A stretch of 36,085 nucleotides of DNA, from contig NZ_JAEAMR010000010.1 of NCBI RefSeq assembly GCF_015999245.1, positions 402,602 through 438,686 on the forward strand. Direction: 5' to 3'. The position numbers and the translations under genes are program-made. The notes below the pieces were generated by a model. The model had not been told where the DNA came from and did not search any database. It saw nothing but the letters and a program-made list of their open reading frames with translations. Position 1 is the first letter of the stretch. Each line of letters begins with the position of its first letter. The DNA comes from Streptomyces sp. AV19 (GTDB taxonomy: Bacteria > Actinomycetota > Actinomycetes > Streptomycetales > Streptomycetaceae). This document shows positions 14,769-22,663 of the stretch, piece by piece.

Positions 14769-15316
14769 CCGCGCGAGGCGTCCTGTACGTCGTCGTCTGC
14801 GTGGCGGGACCGGCCAAGGACGCCGGGCGGCTGGTCACGGCGGCCACCGAGCGAGGCTGGGACGTCTGCGTGATCGCCACACCGGCCGCCGCCGACGGGG
14901 AGTTCATCGATCGGGACGCGCTGGAGGCCGCGTCGGGCCGCCCGGTGCGCAGTACGTGGCGCCGCTCCGGGGAGGAGAAACGCAACCCGCCCGCCGACGC
15001 GGTCGTCGTGGCCCCGATGACGATGAACACCGTCAACAAGTGGGCGGCGGGCATTGCCGATACGTACGCGCTGGGGCTGGTCGCGGAGGCCGTCGGGCTC
15101 GGGCTGCCGGTGGTGGCGCTGCCGTTCTGGTCGACGGCGCTCGACGGGCATCCGGCCACGCGGCGATCGGTCGAGGTGCTGCGCGGGACGGGTGTCCGGG
15201 TGCTGCATGGGGAGGGGGAGTGGCTGCCGCATGCGCCCGGAACCGGAGGGCGGCAGCTGGACGCGTATCCGTGGCAGCTTGCTTTGGATGCCGTGGGAGG
15301 TCTGAAGCGCGGGTAA
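14765..15316 (+). CDS. Flavoprotein (HFCD/phosphopantothenoylcysteine-decarboxylase-like)
   Basis: A 183-aa protein of the Flavoprotein (PF02441-type) family, which binds FMN and includes cysteine decarboxylases such as EpiD and Dfp. It begins at ATG 14765, overlapping the stop of a regulator relic. Family marks are the first strand VLYVVVCVAGPAKDAGRLVTAA, the PADAVVVAPMTMNTVNKWAAGIADTYALGL block (about residues 76-105; the PMTMNT..K loop contacts flavin) and LPVVALPFWSTALDGHPATRRSVEVLRGTGVRVL. In Streptomyces, stand-alone members are commonly coupled to XRE regulators; here that partner is broken. A second, shorter relic of the same family lies at about 16866-16996. The reaction is unknown. 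Without a substrate gene nearby it should not be called a decarboxylase. Confidence 0.85.
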   Translation: MTARGVLYVVVCVAGPAKDAGRLVTAATERGWDVCVIATPAAADGEFIDRDALEAASGRPVRSTWRRSGEEKRNPPADAVVVAPMTMNTVNKWAAGIADTYALGLVAEAVGLGLPVVALPFWSTALDGHPATRRSVEVLRGTGVRVLHGEGEWLPHAPGTGGRQLDAYPWQLALDAVGGLKRG

Positions 15317-15381
15317 GAGGCCGTGTGACCGCAGCCAGGGGCCCTGCCCGGGCCCGAATATGAGCCGGAGGAATACGACCC

Positions 15382-16611
15382 CTATCCGTCCAGGTGGAAG
15401 CGGTCGGACATCCTTCGCAACTTCTCCCGGGTGATGGCTCGCTCCGCTTCGACGATCGTCCGGAGCGTGGCCCTGGCCATGGGGTGGTTGCGGATGAGCT
15501 GTGGCGCGATGCGCTCGGCCTTCTCCAGCTCCGTCACGGCCTTGTCCCGGTTCCCGTCCCACAGCCACGCACGCGCGATGTCCATGTGGTGGTGGCTGCG
15601 GCGGGAGTTGGGAAGCGCTTCCAGTACCGCGGCGTCGGTGCGCCGGTTTATGGCCAGGGCCTTGGTCTGGTCGCGCATCTCCAGTGCGACGCTGATGGAG
15701 TGGATCTCTACGTTGCCGCTGGAGAAGGTCAGCGAATGCCGATCGTGGACCGGATCACCGCTGTAGGCGTCGACACGGGCTCCGGCCCCGCGAGCGTGCC
15801 CAATACGGTCGTCCGTCTCCTGCTCGTTGCCGGCCCTCGCCGCGGAGACGGCAGCGCGCAGTTGCAGCGAACCCCAAACCCTCAGGGCCAGTTGGTCGCC
15901 CTGGTCGTATTCGTGCTGAACACTGCGGAGAGCCTTGTCCGACAGCGCGAGCGCATCGCTCCAGTCGGCGGTCGCCCACATGTCCCAGACCCGCATCCAG
16001 TCGGCGACGGCAGGCATCAGAGGGTCACCCGAGAGCTGGGCCGACCACGCAGCACGCTCGCAGGCCATGGCGATCAGCTCGGGGTGCCCGAGCGCGTGGG
16101 CAGCCGTGTGCGCGAACTTGCAGCACACGGCGTAGACGGCGAACGCCTCTTCCCGCTCGTGGCCGGAGGAGACCTCCGCCAGGGCACGGGCCTCCCGCAG
16201 CAGGTCCGGCAGGCATTGCAGGATCGCCACGTTCGCCGCCGCGTCGCGGAGCCGGTGCAGCCGCTTCATGTCCTGCCACAGCTCATCCGACGAACGCGGG
16301 GTTCCGTCGAAGACCGGCACCAGGTCGTACCGCCGGAGTTCCCGAAGGATCGGCGACGCGGCGACCTGCCATTGGTTGTCGGCCGGTGAGCTGGTGTACG
16401 GCCTCCCGATGAGGTCGTTGGGGTGGATGTGCAGCTCGGAGGCGACTTGGTTGAGGAGACCGACCCGGTCCAACTCGATCAGGCCGCGCTCCATCTTCGA
16501 CACCCAGCCCTGCGACTTGCCCAGCGCCGCGGCGAGATCGGCTTGTGGCATGCCCAGCCGAAGGCGGGCCCGGCGTACGCGGCGACCGATTTCCTCGGCT
16601 TCCTCCAGCAT
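15382..16611 (-). CDS. XRE-type helix-turn-helix regulator with TPR-like sensor region
   Basis: A 409-aa regulator. ATG at 16611 has a strong GGAGGTG 6 nt upstream. An N-terminal HTH of the Cro/cI type covers about residues 5-62 (RRVRRARLRLGMPQADLAAALGKSQGWVSKMERG). The rest is helical with TPR-like pairs: REEAFAVYAVCCKFAHTAAHALG, DWSDALALSDKALRSV, QLRAAVSAARAGNEQE and, near the end, SHHHMDIARAWLWDGNRDKAVTELEKAERIAPQLIRNHP. That last block is equivalent to the part preserved in the relic at 14403-14768. This is therefore an intact family member next to a broken one. It converges on the intact flavoprotein gene and diverges from a flavoprotein relic. No TTA codon was seen. Confidence 0.88.
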   Translation of the reverse strand: MLEEAEEIGRRVRRARLRLGMPQADLAAALGKSQGWVSKMERGLIELDRVGLLNQVASELHIHPNDLIGRPYTSSPADNQWQVAASPILRELRRYDLVPVFDGTPRSSDELWQDMKRLHRLRDAAANVAILQCLPDLLREARALAEVSSGHEREEAFAVYAVCCKFAHTAAHALGHPELIAMACERAAWSAQLSGDPLMPAVADWMRVWDMWATADWSDALALSDKALRSVQHEYDQGDQLALRVWGSLQLRAAVSAARAGNEQETDDRIGHARGAGARVDAYSGDPVHDRHSLTFSSGNVEIHSISVALEMRDQTKALAINRRTDAAVLEALPNSRRSHHHMDIARAWLWDGNRDKAVTELEKAERIAPQLIRNHPMARATLRTIVEAERAITREKLRRMSDRFHLDG

Positions 16612-16865
16612 CAGCGCACCTCCCCGCCCGCCGATGCGGGAACGTGCCTGCTGGACTCATGGGTTCGGGGGCAAGGCATCGTGGCTCCGTCCGGTCCGCG
16701 TCATGCTCGTTCCCTCGAACGGTACCGACGCCCCATGTCGTGGGGTAAGTGACTGCCTTGCTGCGGACTCTTCGCACTCGTTCCCGGAAGCCTGTACGAA
16801 CGGCCACCACGGCCGGTCGGCCACGCTATCCATTCCCGTCGTGGCCGGTGCCCCGCCGGCCGTTG

Positions 16866-16996
16866 CACCGGGTGCTCACGGGGAGGGGAAGCGGGTGCCG
16901 CATCCGCCCGGTACGGGTGGGGAGCGGCTGGAGGCGTATTTGTGGCTGTTCGCCTTGGACGCCGTGGAATGCGCCGTACGGCCGTCACCGCTGTGA
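16866..16996 (+). pseudogene. 3' relic of a second flavoprotein gene
   Basis: The frame reading GAHGEGKRVPHPPGTGGERLEAYLWLFALDAVE matches the C-terminus of the intact flavoprotein (HGEGEWLPHAPGTGGRQLDAYPWQLALDAVG at 15205-15297) with similar DNA: GTGCTCACGGGGAGGGG here, GTGCTGCATGGGGAGGGG there. Compared with the intact copy a base is missing just after GTGCTC, shifting the frame. Upstream DNA (16612-16865) has no clear flavoprotein sequence. Only about 40 codons remain, so a duplicated regulator-flavoprotein pair has decayed here. Confidence 0.6.
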
Positions 16997-17350
16997 CCGG
17001 GTGGCGTCGTAGCGGCAGCGGTTGTCGTTGATCTCCTGGCGGTGCGCGATGGCCCAATCGGCAAGGGCGGAGACGGAATCCAGCAGGGTCGTGCCGAGTG
17101 GGGTGAGGGTGTAGTCGACGCGGGGCGGGACGCTGGGGTGCACGGTCCGGGTGACGAGGCCGTCCCGTTCGAGGTGGCGCAGCGTCAGGGTGAGCATGCG
17201 CTGCGAGATGCCCTTGACCGCGCGGTGCAGTTCACTGAAGCGCAAGGTCCCGTCGCGGAGTTGGCCGATCACCAGGATGCTCCACTTGTCGCCGATCAGG
17301 GCGAGGATCCGCAGCACCTGCCGGCACGTCTCGTCGTCCGGCTCGGTCAA
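16985..17350 (-). CDS. HxlR-family transcriptional regulator
   Basis: A 121-aa winged-helix regulator. The start is TTG at 17350 because a perfect AAGGAGGT lies 5 nt upstream; no ATG or GTG fits. The family signature is clear: a cysteine near the N-terminus (Cys9 in DDETCRQVL, often a redox or effector-sensing residue), then LIGDKWSILVIGQLRDGTLRFSELHRAVKGISQRMLTLTLRHLERDGLVTRTVHPSVPPRVDYTLTPLG (residues 18-86). It diverges from an SDR-like gene across 114 bp. HxlR proteins normally control the divergent neighbour, so the SDR gene is the expected target. The small dyad CCGTC-T-GACGG at 17441-17451 near the SDR start is a possible site. Confidence 0.93.
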   Translation of the reverse strand: MTEPDDETCRQVLRILALIGDKWSILVIGQLRDGTLRFSELHRAVKGISQRMLTLTLRHLERDGLVTRTVHPSVPPRVDYTLTPLGTTLLDSVSALADWAIAHRQEINDNRCRYDATRSQR

Positions 17351-17464
17351 GGGTTACCTCCTTGTGCGCGACCGACACCAATGTGCCGTCTTCCCACCGG
17401 TGTTGCGATGACAAATCATGCTGCTGCGAACAAAGAGTAACCGTCTGACGGAAGGGAGTTCGCG

Positions 17465-18169
17465 GTGGCGAAGACGCTTGTTGTCGTCGGTGCCGGGCCG
17501 GGGCTGGGGATGGGAGTGGCCCGGGCCTTCGGGCGGCAGGGGTTCCAGGTGGGGCTGGTCGCGCGGAGGGCGGATGCCTTGCGGGCCATGGTGGGCGAGT
17601 TGGCCGGGCTGGGCGTCACCACCGGGGCGTTTCCCGCCGACATCCGGGACCGCGACGCGCTGGCCGGTGCGCTGGCGAGGGCCGAGGAGACGCTGGGGCC
17701 GGTCGACGTGCTGGAGTTCAGTCCCGGCCCGACCGGGACGATCACCCGGGCCGCACAGACCACGGTCGAGTCCGCCGCCGCACAGTTCGAAGTGCATGTG
17801 CTGGGCGCGATCACGGCGGTGGGGCACGTCCTGCCGCGGATGCGTGCCCGTGGCGAGGGGACGCTGCTGCTGACCACCGGGGTGTCGTCCACCGTCGCCG
17901 CGCCCTTCCTGGCCGACCTGGGCCTGGCCATGGCCGGCCTCCGCAACTGGGCGCACGCCCTCCGCGCCGAGCTCGGGCCCCAGGGGATCCACGTGGCAAC
18001 CGTGACGATCGCCTCCGGAATCGTCCCCGGCGACCCCGTGACGGACCCCGACGTCATCGGCTCCCGCTACTACGACCTGTACCGGCGGCGGGACCGGGCG
18101 GAAGACGTCATCGGCGACCCCGAGGTCTTTCGCGCCCTGGTCGCCGAATGGTCCGCGGGACAGGGATGA
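17465..18169 (+). CDS. SDR-fold protein lacking the catalytic Tyr and Lys
   Basis: A 234-aa Rossmann protein of the short-chain dehydrogenase/reductase type. GTG at 17465 has GGGAG about 8 nt upstream. The nucleotide-binding motif is GAGPGLGMG (residues 9-17), followed by VARRADALRAM and PADIRDRDAL. Two hallmark regions are altered. The usual NNAG strand reads EFSPGP. Where SDRs have YxxxKaaLrN, this protein has LGLAMAGLRN (about 156-165), so both catalytic Tyr and Lys are gone, although the preceding Ser (TTGVSST) remains. It may bind NAD(P) without classical dehydrogenase activity, or use another mechanism. The divergent HxlR gene is its likely regulator. A 7-bp hairpin at 18178-18195 follows. 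Confidence 0.83.
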   Translation: MAKTLVVVGAGPGLGMGVARAFGRQGFQVGLVARRADALRAMVGELAGLGVTTGAFPADIRDRDALAGALARAEETLGPVDVLEFSPGPTGTITRAAQTTVESAAAQFEVHVLGAITAVGHVLPRMRARGEGTLLLTTGVSSTVAAPFLADLGLAMAGLRNWAHALRAELGPQGIHVATVTIASGIVPGDPVTDPDVIGSRYYDLYRRRDRAEDVIGDPEVFRALVAEWSAGQG

Positions 18170-18177
18170 CCAGCCCC

Positions 18178-18195
18178 GGGGCGGGCTGCCGCCCC
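18178..18195 (+). terminator. Hairpin after SDR gene
   Basis: GGGGCGG-GCTG-CCGCCCC is a perfect 7-bp stem with a 4-nt loop, 8 nt after the stop codon. It is a likely terminator before the GntR gene. Confidence 0.55.
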
Positions 18196-18259
18196 GCCGC
18201 GCCCGCCTGACGCACAATGGGGGCCGCACACCGCCCCGTCAGCCAGGAGCACAGCCGCC

Positions 18260-18634
18260 GTGACCTTGCACGTGACCGTCGACCAGGACGCGCCCGAACC
18301 GCCCTACGAGCAGATCCGCGCCGGCATCGCCGATCAGGCCCGCTCCGGCGAACTGCCCGTCGGCTACCGGCTGCCGACGGTGCGCGGGTTCGCCGAGCAG
18401 CTCGGCCTCGCCGCCAACACCGTGGCCAAGGCGTACCGGGCGCTGGAGACCGACGGGGTGATCGAGACGCGCGGCCGCAACGGCACCTTCGTCGCCGCCC
18501 CCGGCGACACCGCCGACCGGGAGGCCGCCGCGGCCGCCCGCGGCTACGCAGAGCGGGCCCGGCGGCTCGGCCTGGACCGGGCGGCCGCGCTCGCGGCGGC
18601 GGAGGAAGCGGTGCGCGCCGTCTACGACGCCTGA
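18260..18634 (+). CDS. GntR-family regulator, short YtrA type
   Basis: A 124-aa regulator with an N-terminal winged helix (about residues 14-80) and only a short helical tail, as in the YtrA subfamily. Motifs are PPYEQIRAGIADQARSGELPVGYRLPTVRGFAEQLGLAANTVAKAYRALETDGVIETRGRNGTFV, the standard GntR DNA-binding domain. GTG at 18260 follows AGGAG (18245-18249). YtrA proteins usually repress ABC transporter genes in their own operon, but no transporter follows here; the next gene is a glycoside hydrolase. The regulator is probably monocistronic. No effector domain is present. Confidence 0.93.
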   Translation: MTLHVTVDQDAPEPPYEQIRAGIADQARSGELPVGYRLPTVRGFAEQLGLAANTVAKAYRALETDGVIETRGRNGTFVAAPGDTADREAAAAARGYAERARRLGLDRAAALAAAEEAVRAVYDA

Positions 18635-18698
18635 GTTCGGCTCCCGGGTTCGGGCGGAAGTCGTCCAAACCGTACGTCTCGCCGATACCCTTGCCGTG

Positions 18699-20048
18699 AT
18701 GGGACGTCATGCCGGGGGGCCTTGGTTGTCGAAACGGGGGCGGTGGCGCTTGACCGCGCTGCTCGCGGCCCTCGCGTGCGGGCTGGGCCTGCTGTTCACC
18801 GTCGGCCTCGGCGGGCGGTCCGGCGACCGGGCCACGCGCGACGGGCGGGCGGCGCTGGGCTGGGGGTTCACCCACACCAAGTACAGCGCCGACCGCGGCG
18901 AGGACGGCGCCCGCCGCACCGCCGCCGAGCTGCTCTCCGCCACCCCCGTGCCGCAGAACCAGCACATCATGGGCTGGGGGGCGGACAACCCCGAGCCCAG
19001 ACCCGGCAGTTACAACTTCACCGAACTCGACCGGCGCGTCGCCCTGATGCGCCGCACCGGGGCCACGCCCGTCCTCACGCTGTGCTGCGCCCCCGACTGG
19101 ATGAAGGGCGGTGGAGAGCAGACCGACTGGTCCCAGCGTTCCCTGGAGAGGGCTCCGGAGCGCGCCCACTACAAGGACTTCGCCCGCCTCGCCGGCGTCG
19201 TCGCCAAGCGCTATCCCGACGTCCACCACTTCATCGTCTGGAACGAGCTCAAGGGCTTCTACGACGAATCGCGCAAGCGCTGGGACTACGAGGGCTACAC
19301 CGAGCTCTACAACCTCGTCTACGAGGAAGTCCGCAGACAGCGCGACGACGTCCTCATCGGCGGACCGTACGTCGTCATGGACAGCAACTCGCCCGGCTCC
19401 GCCTCCAACGCGTCGTCCCTGCAGGGTGCTTGGGGCGTCGTCGACCAGCGCGCCCTCGACGCGCTCGCCTACTGGAACCGCCACAAGGCCGGTGCCGACT
19501 TCGTCGTCGTCGACGGCTCCAGCTATACGCGGGACGGCAGCCTGCTCCTCCCCGACGAGTTCCGCGCCACGCAGAAGTTCGCCGACGTCACGGCCTGGCT
19601 GAAGAGCGCGACCGGCCTGCCGGTGTGGTGGGCCGAGTGGTACGTCGAGCCGCCGGACGCCCAGGACAACCGCGCCGGCTGGACGGAGCAGCGCCGGGTC
19701 GCCGTCCAGGCCACGGCGATGATGCAAATGGCCCGGTCGGGCGTGGCCGCCGCCTTCTACTGGAACCCCGAGAGCGACACGGGCGCCTGCCCGGGGTGCC
19801 TGTGGAGCAGCACGGAGCTGAGCGGGGGAGGGACGGGGTTGCCGATGATGGAGCTGGTGTCCCGGTTCGGGAGGGTGTTTCCGCCGGGGGCGGACATGCG
19901 ACGGCCGGTGGTGGAGGGCGACGGCGTGCAGGCGCTCGCCTCGGGTCGCGCGATGCTGGTGGTGAACACGCAGGACCATGGGGTGAGCGTGCGGGTGGAC
20001 GGGCGGGGAGTGAGCCTGGGGGCGTATGAGGTGCGGTGGCTGGCGTGA
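18699..20048 (+). CDS. Membrane-anchored glycoside hydrolase, clan-A (beta/alpha)8 fold, GH39-like
   Basis: A 449-aa protein starting at ATG 18699 (GTG 18696 or TTG 18726 are alternatives; no strong ribosome site decides). Basic residues and a hydrophobic stretch at about 18-37 form a signal anchor or signal peptide. The catalytic barrel shows the two clan-A glutamates in place: acid/base Glu183 in IVWNELKGF (N-E pair) and nucleophile Glu313 in VWWAEWYV. HHFIVWNE and QNQHIMGWGADNPEPRPGSYNFTELDRRV resemble GH39 and related exo-acting enzymes. It probably cuts an extracellular polysaccharide. The exopolysaccharide operon on the far side of the accessory block (25.9-34.3 kb) is a possible source of substrate, but this is conjecture. 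Confidence 0.78.
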   Translation: MGRHAGGPWLSKRGRWRLTALLAALACGLGLLFTVGLGGRSGDRATRDGRAALGWGFTHTKYSADRGEDGARRTAAELLSATPVPQNQHIMGWGADNPEPRPGSYNFTELDRRVALMRRTGATPVLTLCCAPDWMKGGGEQTDWSQRSLERAPERAHYKDFARLAGVVAKRYPDVHHFIVWNELKGFYDESRKRWDYEGYTELYNLVYEEVRRQRDDVLIGGPYVVMDSNSPGSASNASSLQGAWGVVDQRALDALAYWNRHKAGADFVVVDGSSYTRDGSLLLPDEFRATQKFADVTAWLKSATGLPVWWAEWYVEPPDAQDNRAGWTEQRRVAVQATAMMQMARSGVAAAFYWNPESDTGACPGCLWSSTELSGGGTGLPMMELVSRFGRVFPPGADMRRPVVEGDGVQALASGRAMLVVNTQDHGVSVRVDGRGVSLGAYEVRWLA

Positions 20049-20144
20049 GGGGGGAGTTGGCGGTGGACGAAGGAACGGCAGCCGCACGCGAAGTGAGCGC
20101 CCGGCCTGTTGACCGGAAGTGCGAGAGGCGCGTCAACCATGCAA

Positions 20145-20159
20145 TTCCGCCCAGCGGAA
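20145..20159. promoter_or_regulatory. Inverted repeat upstream of XRE gene
   Basis: TTCCGC-CCA-GCGGAA is a 6-bp inverted repeat ending 67 nt before the XRE start. The TTCCG/CGGAA arms resemble the palindrome at 13032-13051, so it may be an autoregulatory XRE site. Confidence 0.4.
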
Positions 20160-20226
20160 GGGGGGTATGCCGTAGGCAGCGTGCGCCCGGCCGCCCGGCG
20201 TAACGTGGCAACCGGGAGGTAGTCGC

Positions 20227-21486
20227 ATGGCAGCCGAAACATCTGAAGTCCGTTGGAACGTCAAGAAATACAGGCGTGCGATGGGCATGAGCCAGGAGGC
20301 TTTGGCCGACGCTTCGGGCTTGTCGGTCAAGACCGTTCAGAAGGTGGAACAGGGCGGGCACGTCCTCACCGAGACACCGCATGCCGTTGCGCGAGGTCTT
20401 GGAGTACCCACTTCCGAACTGTTCGCGGCAGGGGTTCCTGCTCCGGTGATCGGTGACGAGGAGACCCGGCAGAGCCTCGTACCGCTCCGGATGGCACTCA
20501 TGCCCCCTTTGGGGCTTGACGGAGTGGTCGGCCAAGGCCACGCTTCGCCGGACCGGTTGGCGGACCTGTGGCGCGAGATCATGGACGCGCACGCGCTGTA
20601 CCGGGCCGACGAGTTCGACTCGGTGGCGAGGAGGCTCCCCGCGTTGCTCACGCGAGCCGACGCCGCCGTAAACACGTCGGAAGGCGATGAGCGACAGCAC
20701 GCCGTTGTCACGCACTCGCTGGCTTTGCTCGTGGCGGGCAAGTACCTGACCCAAGTGCGGCAGTACGACATGGCCTACCACGCGCTTGCGGAGGGCATCC
20801 GGCTCGCACGCGAGGCCGGTGAGCGCCGGATCGCCGCTACCGGCGTCGTCGGCATGTGCTGGCTCCTGCTGAGGCAAGACCGTTTCGCCGAGTGCTCCCA
20901 CCTGGCGGTCACCACAGCCGAACTCATGGAGCCGCGTATGACGGAAGCCGACGGTTCACGCGTCGGTCTCTGGGGCGAACTGTGGATGCGCGCGGCCGCC
21001 GCCGCGATCCGGGACAATCGGCCGGACGACGCCAAGGCCGCGCGCCGGATGGTGGCGCGGGCTGCCGCAGGCATGGAGCGCGAGGACCGGACCTTCCCCG
21101 CCACCTGGGGAGGCTTCGGTCCGGTCACGGCGGCGATCAAGTCCATCGAGGACTGCCTGGTGATCGGCAACAGTGTCGGCGACGCACGCGCCGTGCTCGC
21201 ACGTGCGGAAGAAGACGTGTTGTCGTCCAAGTCCCTCAAGAGGGTCGGCAAGCCCCAGGGAGCGAACTGGGCACGTCACCGGCTCGACGTAGCACGTGCG
21301 CACACCATCCTCGGGGCGCATCAGGACGCGACCGACGAACTGTTGGCCATCCGGTCCGAGCGAGGGGCGTGGATCAAACATCAGCCCATGGCCCGCCGGG
21401 TGATGGCCGACGTGCTCAAGTCGCGGAAGCGGACGCTCACCCAGGACATGCGAGAGATGGCTGGTTATCTGGCAGTCGTCGAGTAG
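20227..21486 (+). CDS. XRE-type helix-turn-helix regulator heading the accessory block
   Basis: A 419-aa regulator. ATG at 20227 has GGGAGGT about 7 nt upstream. The N-terminal HTH covers residues 9-66 (VKKYRRAMGMSQEALADASGLSVKTVQKVEQG). The long remainder is helical with TPR-like units (FDSVARRLPALLTRADAA, QYDMAYHALAEGIRLAREAGERRIAATG, DVARAHTILGAHQDATDELLAI). In Streptomyces such proteins often sit at the edge of small-peptide or accessory operons. Here a 9-bp inverted repeat (21500-21533) separates it from a run of tiny overlapping genes on the same strand, which it probably controls. No TTA codon was seen. Confidence 0.88.
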   Translation: MAAETSEVRWNVKKYRRAMGMSQEALADASGLSVKTVQKVEQGGHVLTETPHAVARGLGVPTSELFAAGVPAPVIGDEETRQSLVPLRMALMPPLGLDGVVGQGHASPDRLADLWREIMDAHALYRADEFDSVARRLPALLTRADAAVNTSEGDERQHAVVTHSLALLVAGKYLTQVRQYDMAYHALAEGIRLAREAGERRIAATGVVGMCWLLLRQDRFAECSHLAVTTAELMEPRMTEADGSRVGLWGELWMRAAAAAIRDNRPDDAKAARRMVARAAAGMEREDRTFPATWGGFGPVTAAIKSIEDCLVIGNSVGDARAVLARAEEDVLSSKSLKRVGKPQGANWARHRLDVARAHTILGAHQDATDELLAIRSERGAWIKHQPMARRVMADVLKSRKRTLTQDMREMAGYLAVVE

Positions 21487-21499
21487 GTCCCACGGGGCA

Positions 21500-21533
21500 T
21501 AGGAGTTCCTTCGGGACGCGTTACGAACTCCTA
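21500..21533. promoter_or_regulatory. 9-bp inverted repeat between XRE gene and small-gene chain
   Basis: TAGGAGTTC (21500-21508) and GAACTCCTA (21525-21533) are exact inverted copies with a 16-nt spacer, 78 nt before the 58-aa gene. It could be the operator of the following operon or a terminator for the XRE gene. The lack of a T-tract and the wide spacer favour an operator. Confidence 0.5.
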
Positions 21534-21610
21534 CTCTCCGTGTGTGGCTGCCGTTGCGTCGAGGCCATACGTTCATCGTGTCCCGAGCACGCTACGAACG
21601 CGGGGTCACG

Positions 21611-21787
21611 ATGGCCGACAAACGCAGCGAGGTCGAGCGGCAACGCCGCCGGGAACTGTTCGACACCATGGCCGGCGTCATAACGCCGTTCGACGATCTC
21701 GCACTCACCGTCACCCTGATCGACTTCGGTATGTCCGTTGTGCGGGACGAACTGCTGGAGCAGTCGACCGACGGTGATGCGGTGTGA
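21611..21787 (+). CDS. Small hypothetical protein, 58 aa
   Basis: ATG at 21611 (alternative GTG 21608) after a GGGGT site. The protein MADKRSEVERQRRRELFDTM... is charged at the N-terminus and amphipathic in the middle (ITPFDDLALTVTLIDFGMSVVRDELLEQ), with no Cys and no membrane segment. It is the first of a series of short genes joined by 4-nt overlaps; its TGA overlaps the next GTG. It may be a small regulatory or adaptor protein. No family recognised. Confidence 0.65.
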   Translation: MADKRSEVERQRRRELFDTMAGVITPFDDLALTVTLIDFGMSVVRDELLEQSTDGDAV

Positions 21788-22017
21788 ACACGGTGGCGCA
21801 CAAGAACTTGCTCGAGATCGGTGAACTCCTCCACGACACCGCCACGGACCGCGTAGGAGAGTTCCACGGAGCCATGCCCGGCTGGTGGACGCTTCGCACG
21901 CCTGGAGCCGGACGCGAGTGGGCTGTCGAGTCCGGTGCGGTCGAACCCGCAGGCGCCTACGAGTACATGCGGGCGGAGACGGCGAGGCTGAACGCGCGAC
22001 GCAGGAGGATGCCGTGA
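21784..22017 (+). CDS. Small hypothetical protein, 77 aa
   Basis: Starts at GTG 21784 in a GTGA overlap with the preceding gene and ends in a GTGA overlap with the next. The sequence contains a Trp/Gly-rich core (FHGAMPGWWTLRTPGAGREWAVESGAV) and a basic C-terminus (ARLNARRRRMP). There is no Cys and no transmembrane stretch. The tight overlaps imply translational coupling and obligate co-expression with its neighbours. Function unknown. Confidence 0.7.
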   Translation: MNTVAHKNLLEIGELLHDTATDRVGEFHGAMPGWWTLRTPGAGREWAVESGAVEPAGAYEYMRAETARLNARRRRMP

Positions 22018-22457
22018 CGGCATCCCGGAGGGCGTGGCAATCGCTCGTGCGGCTGATGAGCCCAAGGCTCCGCCGTGCGGCGGCCGATACGGACCGAGCG
22101 GCTACGTCATCATCGCCGGAACCCATCCCCCCTGACACCGTGGCCAGGCTCACCGCCGAGCTTGCCGCGTACTTCGCAGAGCATGGGAGCGACGAAGTGA
22201 CCCGCGCGCGCTTTGCTTACCGCAACTGGTCGATCACCCCGGACCTCGAGCCCGACGCACCGTCCACAAGACATAAATTCCGCTGCCTGGGCGAGGACGG
22301 CGACGGCACTTCGTGCGGTGCCGAGTCCCATGACCACGCAGCGTTCGAGGATGCGCGCAGCTGGACGTTCCAACACGTGCGGGAGTACCCCGAGCACACC
22401 ATCTACGAACAGGTCCTGTGCCGACCGTGGTTGATGCGACCCGGGAAGTTTCTGTGA
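22014..22457 (+). CDS. DUF7848-like protein
   Basis: A 147-aa protein read from GTG 22014, with GGAGG 5 nt upstream and a GTGA overlap. The first 60 residues are basic and low in motifs. The second half (RFAYRNWSITPDLEPDAPSTRHKFRCLGEDGDGTSCGAESHDH...WTFQHVREYPEHTIYEQVLCRPWLM) resembles the Streptomyces DUF7848 family. That family has a W-x-I-x-P-D strand, a Cys-containing turn and a conserved aromatic-His C-terminal region. Such proteins are usually encoded beside XRE regulators and other small genes. The DUF match is from memory and not certain. Function unknown. Confidence 0.65.
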   Translation: MTASRRAWQSLVRLMSPRLRRAAADTDRAATSSSPEPIPPDTVARLTAELAAYFAEHGSDEVTRARFAYRNWSITPDLEPDAPSTRHKFRCLGEDGDGTSCGAESHDHAAFEDARSWTFQHVREYPEHTIYEQVLCRPWLMRPGKFL

Positions 22458-22663
22458 CCTCTTCAACGGTGCGGACACCGCCACCGATGCCGCTGGAGAT
22501 CGGGGGCTACTGCGGGACGTGCATCGGGCGTGGCCGGGTGTTCTGCCCCGACTGCGCCGGCCTGGCGGTGACAGATGGCCGTACGTGCACGACGTGCCGC
22601 GAAGGCCGTGTGCGCTGCCCGCAGTGCGCCGGTGGACGAGTGGAGGCGCACTCGTGGTGGTAG
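22454..22663 (+). CDS. Mini-protein with four CxxC motifs (DnaJ-type zinc finger)
   Basis: A 69-aa protein that starts at GTG 22454 in a GTGA overlap, with GGGAAG upstream. It contains CGTCIGRGRV, CPDCAGLAV, CTTCREGRV and CPQCAGGRV. These are four CxxC knuckles spaced and followed by G-x-G-like residues as in the Cys-rich domain of DnaJ, so it should bind two zinc ions. It has no J-domain. Such a stand-alone domain could bind unfolded peptide or act as a thiol or zinc adaptor for the small proteins or the peptide encoded alongside. Confidence 0.8.
   Translation: MTSSTVRTPPPMPLEIGGYCGTCIGRGRVFCPDCAGLAVTDGRTCTTCREGRVRCPQCAGGRVEAHSWW

Noticed and set aside
20108..20137. GTTGAC...GTCAAC inverted repeat upstream of the third XRE gene
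   Set aside because: Six-base arms 18 nt apart are expected by chance; the closer TTCCGC/GCGGAA dyad is a better operator candidate.
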